This document shows, one piece after another, positions 52,272 to 60,911 of a stretch of 64,000 nt of DNA; the stretch's first letter is position 1; each line of letters begins with the position of its first letter. The stretch is from JAHEAO01 sp942492375. GTDB taxonomy: Bacteria > Pseudomonadota > Alphaproteobacteria > Rhodobacterales > Rhodobacteraceae. A program made the translations under genes and the position numbers. Where the stretch lies: NCBI GenBank assembly GCA_942492375.1, contig CALOEL010000002.1, forward strand, positions 393,131 through 457,130, read 5' to 3'. Below the pieces are notes generated by a model. That model saw nothing but the letters and a program-made list of their open reading frames with translations, was not told where the DNA came from and made no database searches.

Positions 52272-53645
52272 TCAGGTCTTCGGCTCTGGCACAGCGGGCA
52301 GTCGATCGGCCCAACCGCGGCCGGTCGCCACTTGCAGTTGAATCCAGCTTTTGGACAGATCGCGCAGATTCGCGGCCAAGGAGATGCGATTGTCGAGCGC
52401 TCTGCGGTCGGCATCCAGAACATCCGTCAAGACTGTGTCGCCTGCACGGAACGTTTGAGAGGTTAGTTCGCGGACCTCGTTGTTGGCTTGGGCCGCGGCG
52501 CGCTGCGCTCCGACCTGGCTGCGCCAATAGCGGGTCGCGGAATCGGCTGACTGGACTTCTTCCACCGCTTGCAGGACCGTCCCACGCCATGCCAGTTCCG
52601 CCTCGCGCGCACGGGCCTCGGCCTCGTCGCGATTGGCAGTCAGGACGCCGCGATTCAGTACCGGAAGACGCAATGTGGGTCCGAAGGCCCAAGTGCGGTC
52701 TTCGCCACCACTGATGAAACCGGACAATGTGAGAGAGGGGTAGAGCTGCGCTTCGGCCACACCAATGGCGGCTGTCGCCGCCGCCAGATCGCGCTCCGCC
52801 GCGCGCACATCGGGGCGGTTGCGAAGAAGGTCGGCAGGCGTGCCACTCGCCGTCAACTGGTTTGGCACGGGCTGGCCAGCACCTTGCGTCATGCGCGCCA
52901 GGATCGGCCCGGCCGGTTCAGCCAGAAGCGTTGCGATGCGAAAGACATTGGCCTCGAAGTTCGCCTGCTGGCTTGGAAGCGCTGCTTCGGCAGTACGCAG
53001 AAGAGCGCGCGCCTGCGCTTCGTCGACCGATGTCGCGTCGCCGGCGTTGACCTGCTGCGTAACGATATTCAGTGTTTCGCGTCGCGACTGGATCGCCTGC
53101 CTGGTGATCCAGGCCACGTTCTGAAAGTAGCGCGCATTCACGTAGGCATCCGTGATCTCCGCCAGATAGGCGAGGCGTACCGTACCCTCGTCATAGCGGG
53201 CCGAAGTCAGATTTGCCTGGGCGGCTTCCCGGCCTCGGCGGGCGCCGCCGAAAAGATCAAAGACAAAGGCTGCATCGGCACCGACAGAGTTCGTATCATC
53301 GATATTGCCATTCGATTCACGCTCGCGCCCCGCTTGGGCGGTCAGGTCACCGCGAACTTGGGAAGGAAGTCCGCTACGCCGCGCCGCGGCCTCGGCCTGA
53401 CTTATGCGCGCGCGTGCCGTCTTGATGTCGAGGTTCTGTCCGAGCCCGCGATTCACCAGATCGTTCAGCAGCGGATCGTTCAGTCCAGTCCACCAGCGCT
53501 GGACGGCCGCATCGGTCAAAGCGGAGGATCCGCCGTTCACAAAATGTGACGACAACGACATTTGCGGTTGCGAGTAATCAGGGCCGACCGCCACGCATGA
53601 CGCAAGAAATGCCGCTGGTCCGACGGCTAGAATTTTACGTTTCAT
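52272..53645 (-). CDS. TolC/NodT-type outer-membrane channel lipoprotein
   Basis: The 457-residue outer-membrane efflux protein starts with a lipoprotein signal (KILAVGPAAFLASC, acylated C17). Two OEP repeats follow (NRGLGQNLDIKTARARISQAE in the first; DLAAATAAIGVAEAQLYPSLTL in the second). The sequence is nearest to the NodT/CusC/OprM group normally used by RND pumps rather than to classical TolC. No RND pump genes are nearby; it is convergent with the HlyD gene, so it likely completes the type I system. Confidence 0.88.
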   Translation of the reverse strand: MKRKILAVGPAAFLASCVAVGPDYSQPQMSLSSHFVNGGSSALTDAAVQRWWTGLNDPLLNDLVNRGLGQNLDIKTARARISQAEAAARRSGLPSQVRGDLTAQAGRERESNGNIDDTNSVGADAAFVFDLFGGARRGREAAQANLTSARYDEGTVRLAYLAEITDAYVNARYFQNVAWITRQAIQSRRETLNIVTQQVNAGDATSVDEAQARALLRTAEAALPSQQANFEANVFRIATLLAEPAGPILARMTQGAGQPVPNQLTASGTPADLLRNRPDVRAAERDLAAATAAIGVAEAQLYPSLTLSGFISGGEDRTWAFGPTLRLPVLNRGVLTANRDEAEARAREAELAWRGTVLQAVEEVQSADSATRYWRSQVGAQRAAAQANNEVRELTSQTFRAGDTVLTDVLDADRRALDNRISLAANLRDLSKSWIQLQVATGRGWADRLPAVPEPKT

Positions 53646-54136
53646 AAGCCTGCCTCAGTCTCTTTCATTTTGCGGCAAGACTACCAGAAATCGGCATTCG
53701 TCCCGCAGGAAACGCTTTTCAGGCGTTTTTGCCTCGGATCAGTGATGCGGAGGTGCAACATCGGCCCAGCTTGTGCATACCAGAGTTAGATGCCGGGGCA
53801 AAACAAGCGCAGTTGGCGCGATTTCCCAACAAGATGTGGTCGTATGGGGCTTAATGGGCAGTCTTCGGCGTCTGAGATTTGTCGAAAACGAAATCCATTG
53901 GCTGCGGAAGACAGCTGAGAACGGAACTGCAAGTCCACTCGGCTCACCAGAAATCCGGATGTATTCTCGAGGCTGCGCACCCAAGACCAAACTTCTGAAA
54001 TAGCTAGATTTTAGCCTGTTTTTAAGGCAAAATACGGAGATGCGGCGACAGCCGAGCTTACGCAAGATTTGAGCTGAGGGGCCCAATCTGGCGGCGCGGA
54101 AACGCGGATCCCGGCACGTCGCGGGAAGGTGTATGA
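53646..54136. other. Intergenic region, no gene recognised
   Basis: About 490 bases between the divergent channel and ATPase genes. GC is lower than in the flanks. Several short ORFs exist, but none has a convincing ribosome binding site or recognisable sequence. Promoters for both flanking genes must lie here. Confidence 0.4.
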
Positions 54137-55909
54137 GTGGTGAACGAAGCGTCTTTTGGTCTGCGGGTTGGCCCGAGTTCTGGGGCTGGACCCAACACGG
54201 ACCTGTTCTGGAGCCAGGCACATGCGCTGGCCTTTGATCGCCTCGATTTCGCGGTTCGAAGCCGCGCGCCCCTGACCGTTCTTACAGGTGTCTCCGGTTC
54301 GGGCCGGACAACGCTGCTTCACGCACTGCGCGAGATGAAGCGAACCGAAGTTCTGATAGGGCTCATTTCTTCGCACGATCTGATTTCGCAGGATCCATTC
54401 GAGGCCGTCCTGAGGGCCATGGGTAAGGCGCCCTCGCTCGACGGGTCCGAAATGCAGTCGGCAAGGCTGGGGCGACTGCTCGACGACGCGCGAAAGTCCG
54501 GTGCAGTGCCAGTACTGCTCATCGACGACGCCGATCGGTTGCCTGAGTCAGTGCTTCCCTTACTCGCCTTCTTGATCGGTGACGAGTTGCCGGGTGCGCC
54601 GCGACTGAAACTGATCCTGGCCGGCTCCCCGGATCTGCTTCAATGGCTCAAGGCCCGGCTCCCCGACCTGGTCGGGCCGACCTTCGAGTTGACCGAGATG
54701 GCCGAGGCCGACAGCGCGGCCTATATCCGCCACTGCCTGAGCGCCGAGGGTGTCGATGCCGGCCTGTTCGAGGATGAAGCACTTTCCTATATCCACAAGC
54801 ATGCAGGCGGGCTGCCGCTCCGGATCAATGCGATCTGTCAAAGATGCCTGGACCGGGCCGAGGACGAGCGACTGACCCGGTTGGATGTCGCAGAGGTGCG
54901 CCGCGCGATCCTCTCAACTGCAAGCCGCGAAGTTCCCGGTGAGGCAGGTGAACCGAAAATCGGCCAGCATGCTGCCGCAAACACCGAAGCGCCAGAAGAT
55001 GCACCGACAACTGCGTCTCGCAAGGCTGCGCGGAAGGACAATGCGGACGATGCGCGAGCATCGTATCTGGTCAGCGCAGTGCGCAAGGCACAAGGCCCCT
55101 ATACCGGTTCTGACGCGCCGCCACCTTCCAAGACCGAGCACCCAAAGGCCGAGGCAACCAAGCCAGCGCCGGCCCGCGAATCCAAGGGGATGCTAATGGG
55201 GGGTGCAGCGGCGTTGGGCTTGACCGCTGTTGCGCTGCTTGCTTTCGACGGCGCGTTCGGTCGGCTGTTCAACGGCACCCTGGGGGACACGCAGAAGCTG
55301 GTTCAGACCATGCCCCCCGAACAGCAGCAGGAGGTTCGCGACCGGGCCGCCTTTATCCAGAGCGCGATGTCCAGCTTCCCGGAAACCGCTCAGGACAGGT
55401 TTTGGAGAGCGATCGAATTGGCCGAAGAGGATCCCCAACTCGCGGTCGTGGGCTATGCCAGGGCCGCACTGATGGGCCACAACCGTTCCGCCTATTATCT
55501 TGGGCAAATCTACGAGACCGGCGAGGGCGTAGCTGTCGATCGCGTTCTTGCGAGATCCTGGTATCAGCAGGCAAGCAATGCCATTCCCGGTGCGGCGCGC
55601 CTGCTTGCCACCTTGCCAGAGCCGCAAAGCGACGGCCCACCGCAGGCGCCGCTGCCTCTTTTCAGCGGTCGTGAAGAGGAAGGCTGGATCGAACTTGTCT
55701 GGACCAGTGCCGAAGGGCCGGATCCATCTTCTTACCGGATCGAACTTGCCACGGAAACCGGTGAGATCGCTTTGAAGATCGAACCGGTCGCGGTTTCGGC
55801 GCTGCGCATATCCTCGCCGCTCGGGGCGGCCAGCTGGCGTGTCGTTTCTGTGGGTACAGAAGGGTCGGCTCAGATCGCCTCGCCCTGGCTGCCAATCCAG
55901 GGCGAGTGA
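54137..55909 (+). CDS. ExeA-like AAA ATPase with transmembrane segment and periplasmic Sel1-like part
   Basis: The 590-residue protein starts from one of two adjacent GTG codons (54137 or 54140). The N-terminal part is an ExeA/GspA-type AAA ATPase: P-loop GVSGSGRTT (51-59), where Arg replaces the usual Lys, and Walker B VLLIDDADRL (about 127-136), then HKHAGGLPLRINAICQR. A Lys/Ala/Pro linker leads to one membrane segment (about 351-372, GMLMGGAAALGLTAVALLAF). The periplasmic part has a Sel1-like repeat (AYYLGQIYETGEGVAVDRVL) and a C-terminal beta-rich domain. ExeA-type proteins help assemble secretion complexes through the cell wall. A similar job for the type I system next door is inference. 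Confidence 0.82.
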   Translation: MVNEASFGLRVGPSSGAGPNTDLFWSQAHALAFDRLDFAVRSRAPLTVLTGVSGSGRTTLLHALREMKRTEVLIGLISSHDLISQDPFEAVLRAMGKAPSLDGSEMQSARLGRLLDDARKSGAVPVLLIDDADRLPESVLPLLAFLIGDELPGAPRLKLILAGSPDLLQWLKARLPDLVGPTFELTEMAEADSAAYIRHCLSAEGVDAGLFEDEALSYIHKHAGGLPLRINAICQRCLDRAEDERLTRLDVAEVRRAILSTASREVPGEAGEPKIGQHAAANTEAPEDAPTTASRKAARKDNADDARASYLVSAVRKAQGPYTGSDAPPPSKTEHPKAEATKPAPARESKGMLMGGAAALGLTAVALLAFDGAFGRLFNGTLGDTQKLVQTMPPEQQQEVRDRAAFIQSAMSSFPETAQDRFWRAIELAEEDPQLAVVGYARAALMGHNRSAYYLGQIYETGEGVAVDRVLARSWYQQASNAIPGAARLLATLPEPQSDGPPQAPLPLFSGREEEGWIELVWTSAEGPDPSSYRIELATETGEIALKIEPVAVSALRISSPLGAASWRVVSVGTEGSAQIASPWLPIQGE

Positions 55910-55922
55910 CGTTTCTCTCTCA

Positions 55923-56975
55923 CTAACAGCCGATCTGCGCGCAGATCTGCTGGCGATAGGCAGAGTTGGCCTCGCTTTCGGCAGTCGGAACGGCAGCCGG
56001 TTCAGCCGCCGGCTGGCAATCCAGCTGGTACGAGGGACTAAGCCCGGTATTCACACAGGCGGCAATGTCCCAGCCCGGCGGAATATCGTTCAGATTGACG
56101 CTCTTCCATTTTGGATGGCCCGATTCCTGAAGCTTTTGGAAATTGGTCAAGATCAGGTGAGAGAGGTCGGAAACCGAGCGGCAGCTTTCCTGATGATAGG
56201 CATTGCGCTTGGCCTCATACTCATAGGTCATCAGAACTGCCTTCACCGCAACCACGTCAATTCCCTCGGTCTGGAAGGGATAGGTGCCCGTCTCGATACG
56301 TGACGGAACATAGACCTCGGCCAAAACCGGGTCGTCGATCGGCAGCAAATGAAACTTCTCACCGTCGATCTCGGGCGACTGGAATATCTTGGTAGGCGCA
56401 CCGGCGACATAGAAGAATGCATCGATACTGCCGTCGAGAAGGCGGGCGAGCGAGGTGTCGGCGTCGATTGTCACTCTCTCCGCGGCTTGAACATTGGCAA
56501 GATCAAGAACCAGCGAGGCGGTCAGGAACGTCCCGCTATCCTGCACCCCGACCGCCACTCGCTTGCCATTCAGGTCGTCGAGCGTCGCGATCTCCTTCTT
56601 GGCCAGAATGTGCACTTCCTCATTATAAAGCGGGAAGGCAATTCGGACGCCAAAAATGGCGCGGGCGATGGCAGGATCGTTCGCCGAATACGTTTCCAGG
56701 TATTCCAGCACGTCACTCTGGACGATGCCGAATTGTGTGTTCGGACGCTTTCGCACGCCGAGGAAGTTTTCAAGCGATCCGGCGCTTTCCCGAACGTTGA
56801 GTTCGATACCGCATTCGGCTGCGATCCGGCTCATATCCTGGCCGAACTGAATGTAGGTACCGGTCGGCCCCCCGGTCAGTATATTTCTTTCGAACGCCTG
56901 AGACGCCGCAGGCAAGGAAAGCCCCAGAACCAGCGTGCAAATCGTCGCGATCAAATTCCTAATGCGTGTTATCAC
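55923..56975 (-). CDS. TAXI-family TRAP-type solute receptor, periplasmic
   Basis: The 350-residue product has a Sec signal (residues 1-27, ending SQAFE) and the TAXI family opening ILTGGPTGTYIQFGQDMSRI. Further family segments are ESAGSLENFLGVRKRPNTQFGIVQ and LNGKRVAVGVQDSGT. Normally such receptors feed a DctQM-type TRAP permease; no permease gene is present here. After the receptor fold there is a short Ala/Pro/Glu-rich tail ending QICAQIGC, with a cysteine as last residue. Convergent with the ExeA-like gene, 13 bases apart. It may act as a sensor subunit rather than for uptake. Confidence 0.85.
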   Translation of the reverse strand: MITRIRNLIATICTLVLGLSLPAASQAFERNILTGGPTGTYIQFGQDMSRIAAECGIELNVRESAGSLENFLGVRKRPNTQFGIVQSDVLEYLETYSANDPAIARAIFGVRIAFPLYNEEVHILAKKEIATLDDLNGKRVAVGVQDSGTFLTASLVLDLANVQAAERVTIDADTSLARLLDGSIDAFFYVAGAPTKIFQSPEIDGEKFHLLPIDDPVLAEVYVPSRIETGTYPFQTEGIDVVAVKAVLMTYEYEAKRNAYHQESCRSVSDLSHLILTNFQKLQESGHPKWKSVNLNDIPPGWDIAACVNTGLSPSYQLDCQPAAEPAAVPTAESEANSAYRQQICAQIGC

Positions 56976-57009
56976 CTTACCCTCCTGTCAAAATCGCGGC
57001 CAGGCCGGG

Positions 57010-58758
57010 TCAGCACCCGCCCATCGCCCTCATCAAGTAAACCAGTGTTTGCCGATTGATTTTTCCCAGCGCAGAGCCAAGGGCCTCGGTAGGGCATGCG
57101 CCGGCCGTCAGCTCCGAAACCAGATTTTCGATCTGCTCGGGGTTGGCGTCAGAAAGCCCGGGCGCGGCGCTTAGAAGCGCCCGTATCTCGGCGGAATTCC
57201 GGACACTGGTATTGGACTGGTCCGTTTCCTCTTCACCGATCGCTTCGGTCATCGCCGATTCGATCTGGGCGGGAAGTTGAGCCGCAGCTTCTGCCTCGGA
57301 GGGTTCGCCCGCGACGCGTTCGAGCGACTCGCTGCTGGCGGTGATCTGCTGTTCCAACTGATCCAGAACCGATCGAAGCTCGGTTTCGCGCGTCTCCAAC
57401 GCGGCCAGCGCTTCGCGCGCTGCTTCTGCCTGCTTCGACGTACGCTCGGTTTCATCGTCCAAGGACTCGACGCTAGCTGACCGTTCCGCAATCTGCTTAT
57501 CCAGCTCGTCCAATCTCAACTGCATTTCGGTTGCTTTGGCTCTGTTTCTCTCGAGCGCTGCCAGCTCCTCATCGCGTTGCGATACGGCGGAGTCCGCTTC
57601 TGCCACCGCGTCGCGCCGTGCCTTTTCGAGACGGGCGATCTCTTCGCGCAGGGCACCGCGTTCCGCGTTCAGTTCGGCGAGCGAGGCGTTCATCTCGCGC
57701 TGCGTCTGTTCGGCCGCCTTTGCCGCCGCGATCAGTTCGGCAGTGTCGGTCTGGGTTTTGCCCAGTTCAGCCTCGACCGACTGCTTGCGTGCGGTAGCAG
57801 CGGTCACCTCGCCGGCAATCCGGGCAAGCGCCTCTCGGGCGGGATCAAGATCGGTTTGCAGCGTTTCAAGCTCCTGCCGCATCGCGGCTAGTTTCTGGGT
57901 GATCTGCTCTTCCTGTTGCTGCGCAGCCGCTGCGCGTTCTTCTTCCGCTGTTCGACTCTCCGAGGCTTTTTTCAGTTCCGCGCGGGCTTTTTCCAACTGC
58001 GGCTCGAGCGTGCCGATCTGCTGTTTCAAATCCGCCAGTTGCTCGTTGACTTCGCCCAGCTCGGTGCGCGCGGCGACGACTTCGGCGTTCAGGCTCGCAA
58101 GCTCTTCACGCGCGGAGTCCGAGGCCGAAGTTCTTTGGGCGTTCGCCTCCCGTGTCGCTGTCAGATCTCCCTGCAGCGCGGTCAGCGCGGTTTCCATCTC
58201 GGTTCTTTGCTTGTTGAGCGCGGCGAGATCTTTTTCCAGCTCGGCCTTTCTAGCTTCTCCGGCTTCGATCTCGGGGTCAAGCAAACGAGCCTGTTCTTGC
58301 ATCGCTTCAATCCGCTTAACTTCGGCGTCGTTGCCCGAAATCTTTTCTTCGAGCGCGACAAGCTCTGCCTTGCCGGCCTCCAGCTGCGCGTCCAATTCTT
58401 CCAGGACTTGCGTCTGTTCGGTCAGCAACTCATCACGTGCACGAATGTCGTCGGAAAGGCCGCGCTGCTTCTCCTCCAACTCCGCCACGTTCTCCTCGGC
58501 GGATTTCTTTCGGGCGCTGACCGTGGCGAGTTGCTGATGGGCTCCATCGATTTGCGCGGCGAGTTCGGACCATTCGATCCGCGCTTCGGCGATCTGATCT
58601 TCCAGAGTAGCAAGAACCCTGCGCAGCGAGGCCGCATCGGCCGGAGGCGATACGGTTTCGGCAGACCCTGACTGTTCTTCCTGCGCCCACAGCGCAGGGG
58701 CAACGAAGATAATGCTAATGACCGCGACGATACGGCAGCAAGACGAAATATAGCGCAT
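57010..58758 (-). CDS. Periplasmic long coiled-coil protein of unknown function
   Basis: From ATG 58758, with GGAG upstream, the protein has 582 residues. Residues 1-26 form a Sec signal peptide (hydrophobic IVAVISIIFVAPALWA, cut before QEEQ). Residues about 45-480 are continuous heptad-type sequence rich in Ala, Glu, Leu, Arg and Gln (such as LEEKISGNDAEVKRIEAMQ), an exceptionally long coiled coil. The C-terminal 70 residues are compact (IRALLSAAPGLSDANPEQI) and end MRAMGGC with a terminal cysteine. It lies 34 bases upstream of the TAXI receptor gene on the same strand, so the two are probably co-transcribed. No known family was recognised; it could span the periplasm as a scaffold. Confidence 0.75.
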   Translation of the reverse strand: MRYISSCCRIVAVISIIFVAPALWAQEEQSGSAETVSPPADAASLRRVLATLEDQIAEARIEWSELAAQIDGAHQQLATVSARKKSAEENVAELEEKQRGLSDDIRARDELLTEQTQVLEELDAQLEAGKAELVALEEKISGNDAEVKRIEAMQEQARLLDPEIEAGEARKAELEKDLAALNKQRTEMETALTALQGDLTATREANAQRTSASDSAREELASLNAEVVAARTELGEVNEQLADLKQQIGTLEPQLEKARAELKKASESRTAEEERAAAAQQQEEQITQKLAAMRQELETLQTDLDPAREALARIAGEVTAATARKQSVEAELGKTQTDTAELIAAAKAAEQTQREMNASLAELNAERGALREEIARLEKARRDAVAEADSAVSQRDEELAALERNRAKATEMQLRLDELDKQIAERSASVESLDDETERTSKQAEAAREALAALETRETELRSVLDQLEQQITASSESLERVAGEPSEAEAAAQLPAQIESAMTEAIGEEETDQSNTSVRNSAEIRALLSAAPGLSDANPEQIENLVSELTAGACPTEALGSALGKINRQTLVYLMRAMGGC

Positions 58759-58908
58759 TTCTAATACTCCAGCAGCGGAGCCTGGTGTTAACGTTCTCAC
58801 AAAACTCGCGAAAAGTCGACTCCGCCGAGGTATTTAAGCACGCCACCATTGCCCTTGCATCCGACGTCAGCCGAGGGTCTGCTGGCGCGACGGATCGGAG
58901 GGCGGACG

Positions 58909-59745
58909 ATGACGACAGGGGTGTTCCTGGCGGTGATCCTGGCGGCCTTGTTGCATGCGGGCTGGAATGCGCTGATCAAGCTTGGCACATCGAAACTTAC
59001 CGGCATGCTGATCCTCTCGCTTTCGCAGGGGGCCATGGGACTGGCGATCGCCACGACCCGTCCGCTGCCGCCGCCGGAATCATGGCTCTGGCTCCTGGGA
59101 TCGGGGCTGTTTCACACCGCCTACCAACTTTTGCTCGCCTTCGCCTACGACCGCGGCGACCTGTCCCGGGTCTACCCTATCGCGCGCGGAGCCGCGCCTC
59201 TGATGGTGACCATCGTGGGCGCGGTGATGCTGAAAGACTTGGTAACGGGTCCTGAATATGCGGGGATTCTGACGCTCGGTGCGGGGATCATACTGATGGC
59301 GCACGGAGTGTTCCGGTCCGGCGAGTCGCGCAGGCTCGTGCCGCTTGCGATGGGATCGGCCTTGGCCACAGCCGGCTATTCGCTGGTTGACGGATTGGGC
59401 GCGCGGGTTTCAGGAGATGCTGCAACCTACGTCGCATGGCTGTTCCTGTTCAGCGCGGCGATGTTCCTGCCAGTCTGCATTCTGTTGCGGGGTCCAGCGA
59501 TTTTGGTCGCCGATCGTCGTGCCTGGGGTCTTGGCGTTTTCGCCGCGTTCGGATCCTACGGCGCGTATGCGATCGCGGTTTGGGCGATGACCGTGGCGCC
59601 CATTGCGCTGGTGGCGGCCCTTCGCGAGACATCAATCCTTTTCGCCGTGCTCATCGGCTGGCTGGTATTCGGCGACCGAATGGACCGTGACAAGGCGCTA
59701 GCCTCGATCCTTATCGTCGCGGGCGTCGTGCTCACCCGCCTTTGA
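58909..59745 (+). CDS. EamA-family (DMT) transporter
   Basis: From ATG 58909, with GGAGGG about nine bases upstream, the 278-residue protein has ten hydrophobic segments in two EamA halves: LAVILAALLHAGWNALIKLG at the start, then RVYPIARGAAPLMVTIVGAV and ALRETSILFAVLIGWLVFGD. The family exports or imports small metabolites. No substrate can be given. It converges on the phosphatidylcholine synthase gene. Confidence 0.88.
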   Translation: MTTGVFLAVILAALLHAGWNALIKLGTSKLTGMLILSLSQGAMGLAIATTRPLPPPESWLWLLGSGLFHTAYQLLLAFAYDRGDLSRVYPIARGAAPLMVTIVGAVMLKDLVTGPEYAGILTLGAGIILMAHGVFRSGESRRLVPLAMGSALATAGYSLVDGLGARVSGDAATYVAWLFLFSAAMFLPVCILLRGPAILVADRRAWGLGVFAAFGSYGAYAIAVWAMTVAPIALVAALRETSILFAVLIGWLVFGDRMDRDKALASILIVAGVVLTRL

Positions 59746-59748
59746 CAC

Positions 59749-60447
59749 TCAAATATTGGTTTTGGTGGGCCAAAGCTGTTGGGCAATGCCCGCGAAGACC
59801 AAGTAGAGCGATGTAACGATCAGCCCCCAATGTGCCAGGCTTTGCGGGTCGAAATCCACCCAAGCCGCCCACCCGGCGAAGAAGGTCCAGGCAAACGCCA
59901 TCGGCAGGGATATCGCCCGCCACCGCGCGGTTCTGACGGGATGGACGAATTTGAGCGGCATGAACATCGCGGCCGCCAGCACTACGACGATGAAGAGGCT
60001 TACCCAGAAGTTCGGTGAAATCGCAAACAGCACCAGCGCGACCATGTTCCAGCAGCCTGGAAAACCTGAGAAGGAATTGTCCTTGGTCTTCATCCGTGTA
60101 TCCGCGAAATACATCGCGCTGGTGAAGGTGATCACGATGATTGCGATCCAGCCGGTCCAGCCGGGCAGAAGATCGGATTTGAAAAGCGCGTAGGCGGGAA
60201 CGAAGACATAAGTCAGATAGTCGATGATGAGATCAAGCAGCTCGCCATCGAAGATAGGTGCGTTCTTCTTCACATCATACTTACGGGCCAGAGGTCCGTC
60301 GATGCCGTCGACAAAGAAGGCCACAACCAGCCAGAGAAACATCAGGCTCCACTCCTGGTCGACAGCGGCCAGCATCGCGAGCATGGCGAAAACCGCGCCG
60401 GTTGCGGTGAAGAGATGGACAAGCAGCGCGCGGGTCTGGAGCGTCAT
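59749..60447 (-). CDS. pcs: Phosphatidylcholine synthase (CDP-alcohol phosphatidyltransferase)
   Basis: This 232-residue integral membrane enzyme has the signature D50-G-x2-A-R followed, after 12 residues, by G68-x3-D72-x3-D76. The 12-residue spacing is the form known from Pcs enzymes, which join choline to CDP-diacylglycerol in one step. Membrane segments such as LFTATGAVFAMLAMLAAV and ALFKSDLLPGWTGWIAIIVI also match. I chose ATG 60447, preceded by GAAGGG, over longer in-frame starts. The enzyme consumes choline that the bet/choline-sulfate operon earlier in the window could supply. Confidence 0.9.
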   Translation of the reverse strand: MTLQTRALLVHLFTATGAVFAMLAMLAAVDQEWSLMFLWLVVAFFVDGIDGPLARKYDVKKNAPIFDGELLDLIIDYLTYVFVPAYALFKSDLLPGWTGWIAIIVITFTSAMYFADTRMKTKDNSFSGFPGCWNMVALVLFAISPNFWVSLFIVVVLAAAMFMPLKFVHPVRTARWRAISLPMAFAWTFFAGWAAWVDFDPQSLAHWGLIVTSLYLVFAGIAQQLWPTKTNI

Positions 60448-60514
60448 TCGCCCTTCTAGGCGGAACATCGCCCAAAGCGCAACTGGTTGTCGGCAACTTG
60501 TTCGTCGCGCGAAG

Positions 60515-60856
60515 TCAGTGCAGCGTTGAGTCGGAAAAGAGATTGATGACAAGCACGCCTGCCAGGATCAGCGAGAGCCCGAGGACCGCTGGAAGGTCCA
60601 GCCGCTGCCCGTACCACGTCCAGGCGATGGCGGTGACGAAGACAATGCCCATGCCGGACCAGACTGCGTAGACAATGCCCGTCGGCATGAGCCGCAGCAC
60701 GAACGACAGCAGTAGAAATGCCAGCGCATAGCCGACGACCGCGATCAGGCTGGGCCAGAGCCGCGTAAAGCCGTTGGTGTTGGCCAACGCGGTCGTCGCA
60801 ATGACTTCGGCGGCGATCGCCGCCACGAGAAACACATAGGCTGAGTGTATCGTCAT
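60515..60856 (-). CDS. SMR-family multidrug efflux protein (EmrE-like)
   Basis: The 113-residue protein has four transmembrane helices with the essential acidic residue E17 in AAIAAEVIATTAL and the third/fourth-helix motif GIVYAVWSGMGIV, which are typical of small multidrug resistance exporters of the EmrE/QacE branch. These act as dimers and expel quaternary ammonium compounds or similar cations by proton antiport. GGAGG lies upstream of the ATG. The gene is upstream of pcs on the same strand. Confidence 0.9.
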   Translation of the reverse strand: MTIHSAYVFLVAAIAAEVIATTALANTNGFTRLWPSLIAVVGYALAFLLLSFVLRLMPTGIVYAVWSGMGIVFVTAIAWTWYGQRLDLPAVLGLSLILAGVLVINLFSDSTLH

Positions 60857-60911
60857 CTGGGCGCCTCCTTTACGGGAACAGGCATGAGATATCCCGGAGT
60901 TGAAGGCAAGA

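Noticed and set aside
53739..54221. 160-codon minus-strand frame in the gap near 54 kb
   Set aside because: It overlaps the start of the ExeA-like gene, has no recognisable sequence and no ribosome binding site; also no transposase remnant could be supported.
60857..60911. Guanidine (mini-ykkC) riboswitch before the SMR gene
   Set aside because: The paired ACGR-loop hairpins are absent and the leader is too short.
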